Shown piece after piece: positions 37,590-46,403 of a stretch of 64,000 nt of DNA. Position 1 is the first letter of the stretch. Every line of letters begins with the position of its first letter. This DNA is from Streptomyces erythrochromogenes (GTDB taxonomy: Bacteria; Actinomycetota; Actinomycetes; Streptomycetales; Streptomycetaceae): positions 2,790,001 through 2,854,000 of the forward strand of contig NZ_CP108036.1 of assembly GCF_036170895.1 (NCBI RefSeq), in the 5' to 3' direction. The notes under the pieces were generated by a model that was given only the letters and a program-made list of their open reading frames with translations, was not told the origin of the DNA and ran no database searches. Both the position numbers and the translations under genes were made by a program.

Positions 37590-38815
37590 GCCGACGCGGC
37601 CTCGCCGCCGTCGCCTCGGTCCTGGACCAGGCGGCCTCCAGCGCCACGAACATCCTGGTGCTGGTGCTGGCCGCCCGGCTGTCGTCGGCCTCCGCCTTCG
37701 CCGACTTCTCGATGGTCTACGTGGCCTTCAGCGTGCTCCTCGGGCTGAACATGGCCTACGTCGGCCAGAGCCTCGTCCTGCAGAAGGGCGAAGGGCTCGG
37801 CGCCGCCTGCCGGTCGGCCGCCGGCTTCACCGGGGCCGCGTCGGCCGCCGTGGGCGTCCTGCTCGCGGTGGTGGGCCTCGCCCTGCCCGGGGCCACCGGG
37901 CGGGCCTTCCTCGCGCTGGGCCTCGTCCTGCCGCTGGTGCTCCTCCAGGACGGGCTGCGCTACTGCTTCTCCGCGCTGCGCGCCCCCGAGCGGGCACTGG
38001 CCGCGGACGCGCTGCGGCTGGTGTGCGTGGTCGCCGCGCTGGCCGTGCAGCCCGAAGGGGCTTCGGCGGGACGGCTGGTGCTGGTGTGGGGCCTGTCCGC
38101 ACTGCCCGCGCTGGCGGTGGGCCTGTGGCTGCTGCGGCCGTACGTACGAGGCTCCCGCGCGGACCTGCGGCCGTACCTGCGGCGGGGTCACCTGGGGCAG
38201 CGGTTCGTGGTCGAGTTCGCGGTGGGCAACGGCTCCAGCCAGCTCGCCGTACTGGGCCTCGGCGTCTTCGCGACACCACTGGCCGTCGGTGCGCTGCGGG
38301 GTGCGACCACCCTCTTCGGGCCGCTGAACGTGCTGTTCAACTCGGCGAACGCCTTCGGGCCGCCGGTGCTCGGCCGCCTCGGCGGCAAGCGTGCCACCGT
38401 ACGGGCCACGGCGGCGCTGGGCCTGGTGCTGGCCGCGGTCGGCGCGGGTTGGGCGACCGCCCTGTACCTGCTGCCGGACCGGCTGGGCCGGGAACTCCTG
38501 GGCGACACCTGGGCGGCGGCGGCCGCGCTGCTGCCGGCCACGGGTGCGCAGTACGCCGTGATGGGCCTCGGCACCTGCGCGCTGCTGACCCTGCGGGTCC
38601 TCGCCCCGAAGGCCACGCTCTCCCTCCAGGTGGTCTTCTCGCTGCTGTCCGTGGGACTGCTGCTGGGCGGCTACGCGGTGTGGGGTGTGGCGGGCGCCGC
38701 GTGGGGCCTGGCGGCCGGCTCGGCGCTCAAGGCTCTGGCCGCCTGGCTCCGGGTGGCCCGGCTGCCGGCTGCCGTCCCCGTCGTGACCGAACCTGCCACC
38801 GCGCCTGCGGCCTGA
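37586..38815 (+). CDS. Polysaccharide flippase (Wzx-like, MOP superfamily)
   Basis: 409-residue integral membrane protein with about 12 to 14 hydrophobic helices. The N-terminal segment (LDQAASSATNILVLVLAARL ... FADFSMVYVAFSVLLGLNMA) is typical for polysaccharide exporters of the MOP group. It would flip the undecaprenyl-linked repeat unit across the membrane. GTG 37586 overlaps the preceding stop (GTGA), making it the third gene of a coupled set with the glycosyltransferase and the Wzz-like gene. It is convergent with the polymerase gene across 159 bp. Confidence 0.87.
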   Translation: MSRRGLAAVASVLDQAASSATNILVLVLAARLSSASAFADFSMVYVAFSVLLGLNMAYVGQSLVLQKGEGLGAACRSAAGFTGAASAAVGVLLAVVGLALPGATGRAFLALGLVLPLVLLQDGLRYCFSALRAPERALAADALRLVCVVAALAVQPEGASAGRLVLVWGLSALPALAVGLWLLRPYVRGSRADLRPYLRRGHLGQRFVVEFAVGNGSSQLAVLGLGVFATPLAVGALRGATTLFGPLNVLFNSANAFGPPVLGRLGGKRATVRATAALGLVLAAVGAGWATALYLLPDRLGRELLGDTWAAAAALLPATGAQYAVMGLGTCALLTLRVLAPKATLSLQVVFSLLSVGLLLGGYAVWGVAGAAWGLAAGSALKALAAWLRVARLPAAVPVVTEPATAPAA

Positions 38816-38974
38816 TCCGCTGCGCGGGCCTTCTCCCCGCCCCGCCCTTTCACCGTTTCCCGGGCTCCGCCCGGACCCGCGCCTCACACGCCGGCGAGGC
38901 TGGAATACAGCCCCAGCAGCGGTGCCGCGGCCGGGCGCGGAGGGGGTCCGGGTCGTGCCGAACCCAGCGGAGCG

Positions 38975-40498
38975 CTACCGCAGGGTGGTGGACTTGTCCG
39001 TGCGGTAGGTCGCGACCAGCGCAAGGCACAGGGCCGCGATCGCCACGCGTCCCGACGCCTGCAGCAGCGGTCCGCGCAGCAGGATGAAGGAGTAGCCCGC
39101 GACCAGCGGGACGACCACCGAGATCAGGCTGCCCGGCGGCGCCCTCCGCGTGGCGCGTTTCGCATAGCGCCGGTCGATGCGGGCCGAGGCGTAGCCCATG
39201 CCCAGCAGCCCCGCCCCCATCCCCAGCGGCCCGAAGTCGAGCCACAGCTCCGCCCAGATCGGGGAGGAGAGGTTGGTGTTGACCGTGCCCATCCACTGGC
39301 CGACCATCACGCCCGTGTCCCGCGGCTTGCCCTCCCAGACCGAGCGGGGCACCGCGAAGAAGATCGACCCGGCCAGCTGGCGGCCGTAGAAGTGCCCGGG
39401 GCCCGACTCCGAGAAGGTGATGGTGTTCGCGAACATGCCGATCTGGTCGTAGTCCTTGAGGGCCATCGGCTCCAGGAAGGACGTGGTCTCCACCGGCCGG
39501 TAGTTCTTCTCGTCGTACCGGAAGCGGTCCGCGAACGGGAAGATCAGGAGGGCGACGACCACCGCCATCGACAGCGCCACCCGGTACATCGCCGCGCTCA
39601 CCGGGAAGACGGTGAACAGCAGCGCGAACATGACCGTCAGGAACCAGTAGCGCGGGTTCGAGATCGGGTTGTTGACGATCAGGTTGAGGCCGGCGAGCGC
39701 CGACCACGTGACGATGATCGACACCTTGCGGCGGGCGAACTTCGAGGTGATCAGCCAGCGCGTGTACAGGAGCAGCGCGAGCAGGGCCGGCACGGTGCCG
39801 AAGCCGCGCAGCAGGGCCTGGCCGGCCTGGCCGTCGCCGTTGGAGACGCCCGCCTCCTCGATGCCGGCGATGATCTCCTGACGGCTGGAGAAGAAGACCG
39901 CCGGGCCGCCCAGCTTCATGATGAAGGCGGCGCTGCACAGGAACGACAGGACCGTCAGGAGTTGGAGCCGGCGCCGGTGCGCCATGACGGGCCTCGACTC
40001 CTTCTGGGAGCCGCCCGCACGCCCGGCCGGCCGGTGACGGGCCAGCAGCACGCCGACGTCGAAGGCCGTGCAGCCGAGCAGCACCAGCCCGATCGCGACG
40101 GTCAGGTCCGAACGCGGGCCGACGACCGGCGTCGGCACCTGGCCGAGGACGGCCTGCGCGAGCGGGGCCACGCCCATCGCCATGTAGACGAACAGCCAGA
40201 AGGAGCCCTGGAGAAGTTTGCGGCGGCTGGTGAGCACCATCGCGGAGAGCCGGGCACCCGCGTACATGGTGAGCAGCAGCTGGAGCCAGAAGGCCGCGTC
40301 GCGGGCTCCGGCGCCCGTCTGGACGGCGACGAACAGCGGCAGGAAGACGGTGAATCCGAGTGCGAGCGGTACGGACAGCGCCCGGGAGAGCAGGGTCCGT
40401 GGAAGGGTCTCGCGACCCCACATGCTCTCGTCCTCGAAGCGGGACGGGACGGCCGGCTCGGCGGCCGGCACGGAGGGCTTGCGTATGTCCGTCGTCAC
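38975..40498 (-). CDS. Wzy-like polysaccharide polymerase / O-antigen polymerase family membrane protein
   Basis: 507-residue membrane protein with about 10 to 12 helices and a large extracytoplasmic loop in the C-terminal half (FRYDEKNYRPVETTSFLEPM ... TITFSESGPGHFYGRQLAGS ... SVWEGKPRDTGVMVGQWMG). That loop layout, with EGKP and GH/GRQ residues, is the usual look of oligosaccharide repeat-unit polymerases. Sequence conservation in the family is low, so the call leans on topology and neighbours. GTG 40498 follows GGGTGGGGGCGGCA. It is divergent from the acyltransferase gene, with overlapping -10-like hexamers between them. Confidence 0.8.
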   Translation of the reverse strand: MTTDIRKPSVPAAEPAVPSRFEDESMWGRETLPRTLLSRALSVPLALGFTVFLPLFVAVQTGAGARDAAFWLQLLLTMYAGARLSAMVLTSRRKLLQGSFWLFVYMAMGVAPLAQAVLGQVPTPVVGPRSDLTVAIGLVLLGCTAFDVGVLLARHRPAGRAGGSQKESRPVMAHRRRLQLLTVLSFLCSAAFIMKLGGPAVFFSSRQEIIAGIEEAGVSNGDGQAGQALLRGFGTVPALLALLLYTRWLITSKFARRKVSIIVTWSALAGLNLIVNNPISNPRYWFLTVMFALLFTVFPVSAAMYRVALSMAVVVALLIFPFADRFRYDEKNYRPVETTSFLEPMALKDYDQIGMFANTITFSESGPGHFYGRQLAGSIFFAVPRSVWEGKPRDTGVMVGQWMGTVNTNLSSPIWAELWLDFGPLGMGAGLLGMGYASARIDRRYAKRATRRAPPGSLISVVVPLVAGYSFILLRGPLLQASGRVAIAALCLALVATYRTDKSTTLR

Positions 40499-40532
40499 TG
40501 CCGCCCCCACCCGATGTGCCTGGTCCGCGCGC

Positions 40533-40542
40533 AGTCTAGTCT
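40533..40542. promoter_or_regulatory. Candidate overlapping bidirectional -10 elements
   Basis: AGTCTAGTCT contains TAGTCT (40537-40542) on the plus strand and TAGACT (40533-40538) on the minus strand. These lie 52 bp before the acyltransferase start and 34 bp before the polymerase start. No good -35 is seen on either side, so this is tentative. Confidence 0.3.
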
Positions 40543-40594
40543 GAGCGGGCCGCGCCCGGGGAGGCCGTGGCCGAGAGCACGATGGGGGCTTCTG

Positions 40595-41134
40595 TTGCGT
40601 GATCTTCCTTCCTTCACGCTGGCCGGGTACGACAAGGGGCGCGGACTGCTGACGCAGGCGCTCTGGTTCGCCGTGATGAACACGGTCTTCATGGCCTGGT
40701 TCTGTCCGGCCCGGCTGCGGGTCGCGCTGCTGCGTGCCTTCGGGGCGAAGATCGGCGAGGGGGTGCTGATCCGGCACAGGGTCCGCGTGCTGTGGCCGTG
40801 GAAGCTCACCGTCGGGGACCACGCCTGGATCGGCGAGGGCGTCTGGGTGCTGAACCTGGAGCCGGTGACCATCGGTTCGCACGTGTGCCTCTCGCAGGAG
40901 GCGATGCTGTGCACCGGCTCGCACGACCACCGGGCCGCCGACTTCCGCTACCGCAACGCGCCGATCACCGTCGAGGACGGCGCCTGGGTGGCGGTACGGG
41001 CGACCGTGCTGGCCGGGGTGACCGTCGGCCGGTGCGCCGTCGCGGGCGCCGGGGCCGTCGTGCACAAGGACCTGCCGGAACTGACCCTGCAGACCCAGGA
41101 CGGGCGGCGCCGCCCGGTGGAGGAGCCCAAGTGA
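40595..41134 (+). CDS. Left-handed beta-helix acyltransferase (WcaF/NodL-like)
   Basis: 179-residue hexapeptide-repeat O-acetyltransferase. An N-terminal membrane-associating helix (GLLTQALWFAVMNTVFMAWF) precedes the LbH coils: GAKIGEGVLIRHRVRVLWPW, LTVGDHAWIGEGVWVLNLEP, VTIGSHVCLSQEAMLCTGSH (catalytic-type His) and WVAVRATVLAGVTVGRCAVA. It probably acetylates a sugar of the exported polymer. The start is TTG 40595 (protein begins RDLPSFTLAGYDKG after Met, as in homologues), with GGGGGC upstream. Its stop overlaps the next glycosyltransferase start. Confidence 0.87.
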   Translation: MRDLPSFTLAGYDKGRGLLTQALWFAVMNTVFMAWFCPARLRVALLRAFGAKIGEGVLIRHRVRVLWPWKLTVGDHAWIGEGVWVLNLEPVTIGSHVCLSQEAMLCTGSHDHRAADFRYRNAPITVEDGAWVAVRATVLAGVTVGRCAVAGAGAVVHKDLPELTLQTQDGRRRPVEEPK

Positions 41135-42258
41135 GTGCCGCGATGAGAGTCCTGCACGCCGTCACCCTGCACTCCCCCTCGCACGCCTTCGGCGGTCCGG
41201 TGCGGGTCGCACTGAATCTGACGAAGGGGCTGCGGGCACGCGGCCATGAGGCGCGGCTGCTCGCGCTGGGCGAGGGCTTCGACGAGTGGCCCACCTCCGT
41301 GGAGGGCGTGCCGGCGAAGCTGTTCCCGGCCCGCCGGCTGCTCCCCCTCGGCTTCAGCGGGATGACCTCGCCGGCGCTGCTGGCCTCGGCCGGGCGCCTG
41401 GTGCGGGACGCCGACGTGGTGCACGTGCACCTGGCGCGCGACCTGGTGACCCTGCCGGTGGCGCTGGCGGCGCTGCGCGCGGGCAAGCCGCTGGTGCTCC
41501 AGACCCACGGGATGGTGGACCCGAGCGGGAAGCTCCTGGCGAAGGTGCTGGACGCGGTGGCGGTACGCCGGCTGCTGCGCGGCGCGGACGCGGTGCTGTA
41601 CCTGACCCCGCACGAGCGGGAGGGCCTGGACGCGGTGGTCGGCGCACCGCTGGCCAACACGGTCCGGCTGATCAACGGGACCCCGGCGCAGGAGGAGCGG
41701 CCCGCGCCGGAGGGGCCGCCGCGCATCCTGTACTCCGCGCGCCTGCAGGCCCGCAAGCGGCCGGTGGACTTCGTGGACGCGGCGCCGGCGGTCCTCGCCG
41801 CGCACCCCGACGCGCACTTCGTGGTCGCGGGCCCGGACGAGGGCGAGCTGGCGGCCGTACGCGCCCGGATCGGGGGGCTGGGCCTGACGAACCGGTTCAC
41901 GGTCCCCGGGGCGCTGTCCGGCGAGCAGGTGCTGGCGGAGCTGCGCCGGGCCCATGTCTACGTGCTGCCCTCGGTGGACGAGCCGTTCCCGATGTCCGTC
42001 CTGGAGGCCCTCGCGGTGGGCGTCCCCTCGGTGGTGACGCACTCCAACGGCCTGGCTCGGGACGTCGCGGCGGCCGGTGCGGGCCGCGCGGTCGACCCCG
42101 GTCCCGCGGGTGTGGCCGCCGCGGTCCTGGAGCTGCTGGACCCGCTTGCGGGCCGCGAGGCCTCCCTCGCCGCCCGCAAGCTGGCCGACGGGTCCTTCTC
42201 CATGGACGCCGTCCTCGACACGCTGCTGCCGGTGTACGAGGCCGCGCTGCGCCGATGA
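41131..42258 (+). CDS. Glycosyltransferase, GT4 family
   Basis: 375-residue GT-B glycosyltransferase. The N-terminal domain has HSPSHAFGGPVRVALNLTKG, DVVHVHLARDLVTLPVALAA and LQTHGMVDPSGK. The C-terminal domain shows RILYSARLQARKRPVDFV and the conserved EPFPMSVLEALAVGVPSVVT block that binds the nucleotide-sugar. Donor and acceptor are unknown. The GTG at 41131 overlaps the acyltransferase stop (GTGA) with GGAGGAG upstream, so the two are coupled. The longer open frame upstream would lie inside the acyltransferase gene and is not used. It ends 15 bp before a convergent small gene. Confidence 0.9.
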   Translation: MSAAMRVLHAVTLHSPSHAFGGPVRVALNLTKGLRARGHEARLLALGEGFDEWPTSVEGVPAKLFPARRLLPLGFSGMTSPALLASAGRLVRDADVVHVHLARDLVTLPVALAALRAGKPLVLQTHGMVDPSGKLLAKVLDAVAVRRLLRGADAVLYLTPHEREGLDAVVGAPLANTVRLINGTPAQEERPAPEGPPRILYSARLQARKRPVDFVDAAPAVLAAHPDAHFVVAGPDEGELAAVRARIGGLGLTNRFTVPGALSGEQVLAELRRAHVYVLPSVDEPFPMSVLEALAVGVPSVVTHSNGLARDVAAAGAGRAVDPGPAGVAAAVLELLDPLAGREASLAARKLADGSFSMDAVLDTLLPVYEAALRR

Positions 42259-42273
42259 GGCGGGGCCGCCGGG

Positions 42274-42489
42274 TCAGATGACGTCCCGGCGGTGTTCCTC
42301 CACCACCGGGATCGCGCCCGCGGTCCGGCGCCGCTTGTAGATGCTGGTGTAGACGGCGAGGCCGATCCCGCCCACCGCCATCATGATCAGACCGACCAGG
42401 TCGAGGTTGACGCTCTCCATCTCCCAGTCGCTGGCGAAGGTGAGGATGGCGCCCACCACGATCAGGCCTATGCATCCGCCGATGCCCAT
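42274..42489 (-). CDS. Small two-helix membrane protein (DUF6458-like)
   Basis: 71 residues with two hydrophobic helices: GGCIGLIVVGAILTFASDW (about 4-22) and DLVGLIMMAVGGIGLAVYTS (about 30-49), joined by an acidic EMESVN turn. The basic tail YKRRRTAG is probably cytoplasmic. It matches a widespread actinobacterial family of unknown function. ATG 42489 follows GGAAGGCGGACCC. It seems to be a stand-alone gene inside the polysaccharide region, and I see no reason to link it to polymer synthesis. Confidence 0.8.
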   Translation of the reverse strand: MGIGGCIGLIVVGAILTFASDWEMESVNLDLVGLIMMAVGGIGLAVYTSIYKRRRTAGAIPVVEEHRRDVI

Positions 42490-42543
42490 GGGTCCGCCTT
42501 CCGTCTGGTGACTGTGACCGCGCGGGTACCCGGGTATCGCGCA

Positions 42544-42592
42544 CGAAAACGCCCCCCGGGTCCGGAAGTACCGGCCCCGGGGGGCGTTTTCG
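42544..42592 (-). terminator. Strong terminator between two minus-strand genes
   Basis: 17-bp perfect stem CGAAAACGCCCCCCGGG / CCCGGGGGGCGTTTTCG with a 15-nt loop, 14 bp past the stop of the lipoprotein gene (42607). The A/T ends of the stem give it a more classical intrinsic-terminator look than most hairpins here. Confidence 0.8.
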
Positions 42593-42606
42593 CGACTGCG
42601 GTGGTG

Positions 42607-43284
42607 TTACGCGGGGATCCAGGCGTAGCAGCCGGAGGAGTTGAACTCCGCGGCGCCCGACGGGATCGTGGCCGTGATCTTGTCACCGGCCTTGGGCGGG
42701 GTCTCGGGGCCCGAGGCGAGGACGGCGCCGTCCTTGCCCTTGACCTCCCAGGTGCAGTTCGTGGCCTGGGTCAGCGCCCGGTAGCTGCCCGCGGCGGGGG
42801 ACTTGCGGGACCCCTCGGGGAAGCCCTTCTCCGCCGCGGCGAGGATCGGCTTCTGGTCCGGGCACAGGTGCGTGATGGCGTCCTTGGCGCCCGGGATCTC
42901 CCCGGTGATGACGGCGCCGGTCGCCGCGTCCTTGTCGCGCTTGGCCGTGCGCGCCACCCGCTGACAGGCCTCCTGGCCGGTCTGCAGGACGGCCGCCGGG
43001 TCCATCTTCTCCGGGACGCGCCCGCTCAGGTACTTCTTCTCCTCCGCCGTGAAGCTGCCCGTCTTCGGGGTGAGCTTGGCGTCGGGGAGGACCGGGCCGG
43101 TCGGCTTCGCGTCGGCGGCGGGCGACGCCGCCGTGTCCGGGGTGTCCGCCGGGTCGGGGGCCGCCGACGAGGCCGGGGGCTTCGCCTTCGCCTGGGCGTC
43201 GGAGTCGTCCCCGCCCGAACTGCAGGCGGTCAGCGTCAGTGCGGCAGCGAGCAGGACAGCGGCCGCTGCGGAGCGTCGGTACAT
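42607..43284 (-). CDS. Hypothetical lipoprotein
   Basis: 225 residues. The signal peptide MYRRSAAAAVLLAAALTLTA ends at the lipobox LTAC, lipidated Cys at 21. A Pro/Ala/Asp-rich linker (about 25-65) precedes a globular part with four cysteines (EACQRVA, HLCPDQK, NCTWEV, GCYAWIP), which may form two disulfides. I recognise no enzymatic motif. It has its own terminators on both sides and is probably monocistronic. It follows the LamG-protein gene in the opposite order of transcription, so no operon is indicated. Confidence 0.75.
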   Translation of the reverse strand: MYRRSAAAAVLLAAALTLTACSSGGDDSDAQAKAKPPASSAAPDPADTPDTAASPAADAKPTGPVLPDAKLTPKTGSFTAEEKKYLSGRVPEKMDPAAVLQTGQEACQRVARTAKRDKDAATGAVITGEIPGAKDAITHLCPDQKPILAAAEKGFPEGSRKSPAAGSYRALTQATNCTWEVKGKDGAVLASGPETPPKAGDKITATIPSGAAEFNSSGCYAWIPA

Positions 43285-43317
43285 CGGGTGGCTCCCGTAC
43301 TCAAGGGGGTGTACGCA

Positions 43318-43357
43318 GGAATGCGGGGCCCGGCCACGCAGCCGGGCCCCGCATTCC
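43318..43357 (-). terminator. Terminator after the large LamG-domain protein gene
   Basis: 17-bp perfect stem GGAATGCGGGGCCCGGC / GCCGGGCCCCGCATTCC with a 6-nt loop, 23 bp beyond the stop at 43381. Confidence 0.8.
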
Positions 43358-43380
43358 GTCAGGCGGTTGCTTCGGTGGGG

Positions 43381-46158
43381 CTACTTCGCACCGAAGGTGA
43401 GGACCAGCTGCGGAGTGCCCTCCGCAGCCGTGGACTCCGAGGCCCAGAGCCACAGCGGGTCGGTCCCGTTGCTCGTCAGGCCCAGGCTGTAGCTGCTGCC
43501 CAGCACCGCGGTGACCGCGGCGGTGTCCAGCTCGACGTTGTGCACGGCCGAGCCGTCCGGCACGCCCGCGATGGTGCCGAGCGGGGTGGCGCCGAGGGCC
43601 GGCTTGGTGTTGAACGACGTGCTCGCGCCGCTCCAGGTGCCGGTGACCGGGACCACGGAGACGGTGTCGGCGGTGCCGGCGCTCGCCTGGGTGCTGGTCT
43701 TGAACTGCAGCGAGGCGGACTTCAGGACCTGGCCCGCCGGTGCGGCCGGCAGGTCGAAGCGCATGTACGTCTGGTACAGCGAGCCGCTGCCGCGCACGGC
43801 GAGCGAGGTGGCGGTGCCGTAGGCGGTGCTCGGGGCGCCCTGGTTGATGTAGGTGTCCTCGGTCGTCTTGACCGTGGAGACCGTGTCGGTGGGAGCCTTG
43901 GCCAGGTCGAAGTGGTTCTTGACCTGGGCCTGGGTGAGCGCCGTCGGGTACACGGCGGTCTCGTCGAGCTGACCGGCGAAGAAGTTGCTCGTCGGACGGG
44001 TCGGCCAGCCGGAGAGGTTGTCACCGCCGACGTGCCAGTAGCCCGCGTAGGTGGTGTTGCTGGTGGCGTTCAGCGAGCCCTTGCTCTGGCCGTCGACGTA
44101 CAGCGTGATGCCGCCGGGGCCCTGGGTGCCGACCACGTGGTGCCACTTGTTGTCGTTGTACGTCTCGAACAGGCCGGTGGAGACCGTCCGGGCCGAGCCG
44201 TTCCAGACGCCGAACACCAGGCGACCGGTGTTCGTCATGTAGATGTGGCGGTCGTTCGAGCCGCTGCTGCGCGTGGTGTTGTTGCCGAAGCCGACCAGCT
44301 TGCCGCCGCGCGTGGTGTTGGTCTTGAACCAGGTCTCGATGGTGAAGGTGTTGCCGACCGACTGACGGCGGTCGCTGTGCACCTTCTGGCTCGTGCCGTT
44401 GAAGCCCATGGCGTTGCTGCCGGGGACCGCGCCGGGGGACTGCTTCAGGGCGGGGGCGTTGACCTGGATGCCGCTGCGGTTGCCGGACACCGAGGAGTCG
44501 GCGACGTAGGGGCTGACCACGTCGTCGTAGCGCCAGTACAGGTCGGCGCCGTCGGTGCGGACCTGGTTCGGGTAGGACTGGACCGTGGTCGGGACGGTCA
44601 CCGAGGTGGTGGCCGACAGGGCGCTGGTGTTGCCGGCGGCGTCGGTCGCGGTCACCCGGTAGGTGTACGACTGGCCCGCCTTGACCGTGGTGTCGTTCCA
44701 GGAGGCCTGCGGGCGCTCCCACTCCAGCGAGCCGGCGGTGACGGTGGCGGCCGGGGTGGCCGAGCCGTTGCGGTAGATGCGGTACGTCAGCTTGCTGTCG
44801 TCCGCGTCGTAGCTGGTCCGCCAGCGGACCTGGGCCTCGCCCGGCTTGACGCTGGAGGCGCTGACCACCGGGGTGGTCGGTGCGCCGACGTCGCCGGTGG
44901 AGGCGAAGCGGCTCAGACCCTGCTGGGCCTTGCCGTTGATGAGGGTGAACTCACCGCCGACCCACATGTACTTCACGTCGTTCTTCACGGCCACGGCCAT
45001 CACGCGCGGGCCGATGCCCTCGCCGAGACCGTCGTTGGCCGTGGGGTGCCAGCCGAGCTTGGCCGGGCCGCGCACGAAGCCGTCCACGGGCGCGGGGGCG
45101 GCGCCTTCGTGGTTGGTCGGCTGCGCCAGCAGGAAGTGCCGCTTGCCGTCGGGGAACTCCTGCTCGGTGGAGCAGTCGTGCGCGTGCGAGGAGCTGTAGA
45201 GGACGCCCTCGTACGGCAGGACGAACTGCGTGGCGCCGAGGCAGCGGTCACGCCACTTCTCGGTGAAGTCGCTCAGGCGCAGGCCGATGCGGCCGTCGAA
45301 GACACCGCCGCCGGAGCCCTCGTGGCCCGTGTAGAAGCCGGTGTCGTCGGTGGAGATGTCCTTGACGACCGAGTTCGACGGGATGTTGGTGTAGGTCTTC
45401 TTCACGGCGCCGGACGCGGCGTCCACAACGGCCAGCGCGTGGCTGTTGGAGTTGTTGACCGTGAAGAAGTCGCCGCCGAGCAGCACGTTCTTGCCGTCGG
45501 GGGTGACCTCGACCGCCCGGCCCGGCTCGTCGACGTTGGCGACGAAGGGCTTGAGCACACCGGTGGAGGCGTCCACGGCGGCGAACCGCTCGCGGGTCTG
45601 GCCCTCGACGGTGGTGAAGTCGCCGGCCGCGTAAAGGGTGTCGTCCGTGACCGCGAGTCCGCGCACGGTGGCGGGGAAGCCCGGGTGGAACGCCGCCTTG
45701 GGGGTGCAGCTCGCGATGTCGATGGCCGCGACGCTGGAGACCGGGGTGCCGTTGACGGCACCGAAGTAGCCGCCCGCGTAGAGGGTCTTCTTGTCCTTCG
45801 ACACGACCAGCGTGCGCACCGTCGCGGTGCCGTCGCCGATGGTGAAGGCCAGCTTGCAGGAGGTCGGCTTGCCCGTCGCGGCGTCGAGCGCGACGAAGTT
45901 CACGGCCTCCTGCTCGGCGCCCGCCGCGCCCTCGGGCGGGCGGACGGCGGAGAAGGTGCCGCCGGCGAAGACGGTGCCCTCCGCCTGGGCCATCGCCCAG
46001 ACGATGCCGTCCGGCTGCCACGTCGGCAGCTCGTCGGCGGTGAATGCCACCGGCGCCGTGATGGCGGACGCCTGGGGCATCAGCACCAGGCCTATCCCGG
46101 TGCCCGCACCGGCCAGTGACAGTACGAGGGCGGCAGTCAGCCCTCTGGATCTACGCAT
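43381..46158 (-). CDS. Large secreted LamG / fibronectin-III / DNRLRE multidomain protein
   Basis: 925 residues. A signal peptide spans about 1-32 (GLVLMPQASA). A repeat region at about 50-400 looks like a beta-propeller: units such as KTLYAGGYFGAVNGTPVSSV and KNVLLGGDFFTVNNSNSHAL. An Fn3 module follows at about 425-520 (PGEAQVRWRTSYDADDS ... SYTYRVTATDAAGN), then a LamG concanavalin-like domain at about 570-750 (FTIETWFKTNTTRGG ... NKWHHVVGTQG) and a DNRLRE-type domain at about 762-925 (TEDTYINQGAPSTAYG ... YMRFDLPA). ATG 46158 follows GGGGGG. Probably a surface protein binding carbohydrate; it sits inside the polymer cluster. Confidence 0.87.
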   Translation of the reverse strand: MRRSRGLTAALVLSLAGAGTGIGLVLMPQASAITAPVAFTADELPTWQPDGIVWAMAQAEGTVFAGGTFSAVRPPEGAAGAEQEAVNFVALDAATGKPTSCKLAFTIGDGTATVRTLVVSKDKKTLYAGGYFGAVNGTPVSSVAAIDIASCTPKAAFHPGFPATVRGLAVTDDTLYAAGDFTTVEGQTRERFAAVDASTGVLKPFVANVDEPGRAVEVTPDGKNVLLGGDFFTVNNSNSHALAVVDAASGAVKKTYTNIPSNSVVKDISTDDTGFYTGHEGSGGGVFDGRIGLRLSDFTEKWRDRCLGATQFVLPYEGVLYSSSHAHDCSTEQEFPDGKRHFLLAQPTNHEGAAPAPVDGFVRGPAKLGWHPTANDGLGEGIGPRVMAVAVKNDVKYMWVGGEFTLINGKAQQGLSRFASTGDVGAPTTPVVSASSVKPGEAQVRWRTSYDADDSKLTYRIYRNGSATPAATVTAGSLEWERPQASWNDTTVKAGQSYTYRVTATDAAGNTSALSATTSVTVPTTVQSYPNQVRTDGADLYWRYDDVVSPYVADSSVSGNRSGIQVNAPALKQSPGAVPGSNAMGFNGTSQKVHSDRRQSVGNTFTIETWFKTNTTRGGKLVGFGNNTTRSSGSNDRHIYMTNTGRLVFGVWNGSARTVSTGLFETYNDNKWHHVVGTQGPGGITLYVDGQSKGSLNATSNTTYAGYWHVGGDNLSGWPTRPTSNFFAGQLDETAVYPTALTQAQVKNHFDLAKAPTDTVSTVKTTEDTYINQGAPSTAYGTATSLAVRGSGSLYQTYMRFDLPAAPAGQVLKSASLQFKTSTQASAGTADTVSVVPVTGTWSGASTSFNTKPALGATPLGTIAGVPDGSAVHNVELDTAAVTAVLGSSYSLGLTSNGTDPLWLWASESTAAEGTPQLVLTFGAK

Positions 46159-46335
46159 GAGCCCCCCAGGGCAATCGCCCGGTTTGATGGCTGGAACTAT
46201 CCGAACAGCCATATGTATCTGGCGCAGACTAGGGCTCACGCGAGGGCCTGGTCACCTCCCTTGACCCATTGCATACCAACTTGGAATCAAAGGTTCAGCA
46301 TGGAGGGCGCACTAGGGACATACGGCACGTTTGCC

Positions 46336-46371
46336 CCGGTCATGCTGGCGCAGAACCGCCTGCATGACCGG
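46336..46371 (-). terminator. Inverted repeat after gmd
   Basis: 10-bp perfect arms CCGGTCATGC / GCATGACCGG with a 16-nt loop, 33 bp beyond the gmd stop (46404). It can act as the gmd terminator. It could also be an operator for the large secreted-protein gene, whose start is 178 bp further on. Confidence 0.5.
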
Positions 46372-46403
46372 AACACGGCAAATCGTAGGGGAAATATAAG
46401 CCC

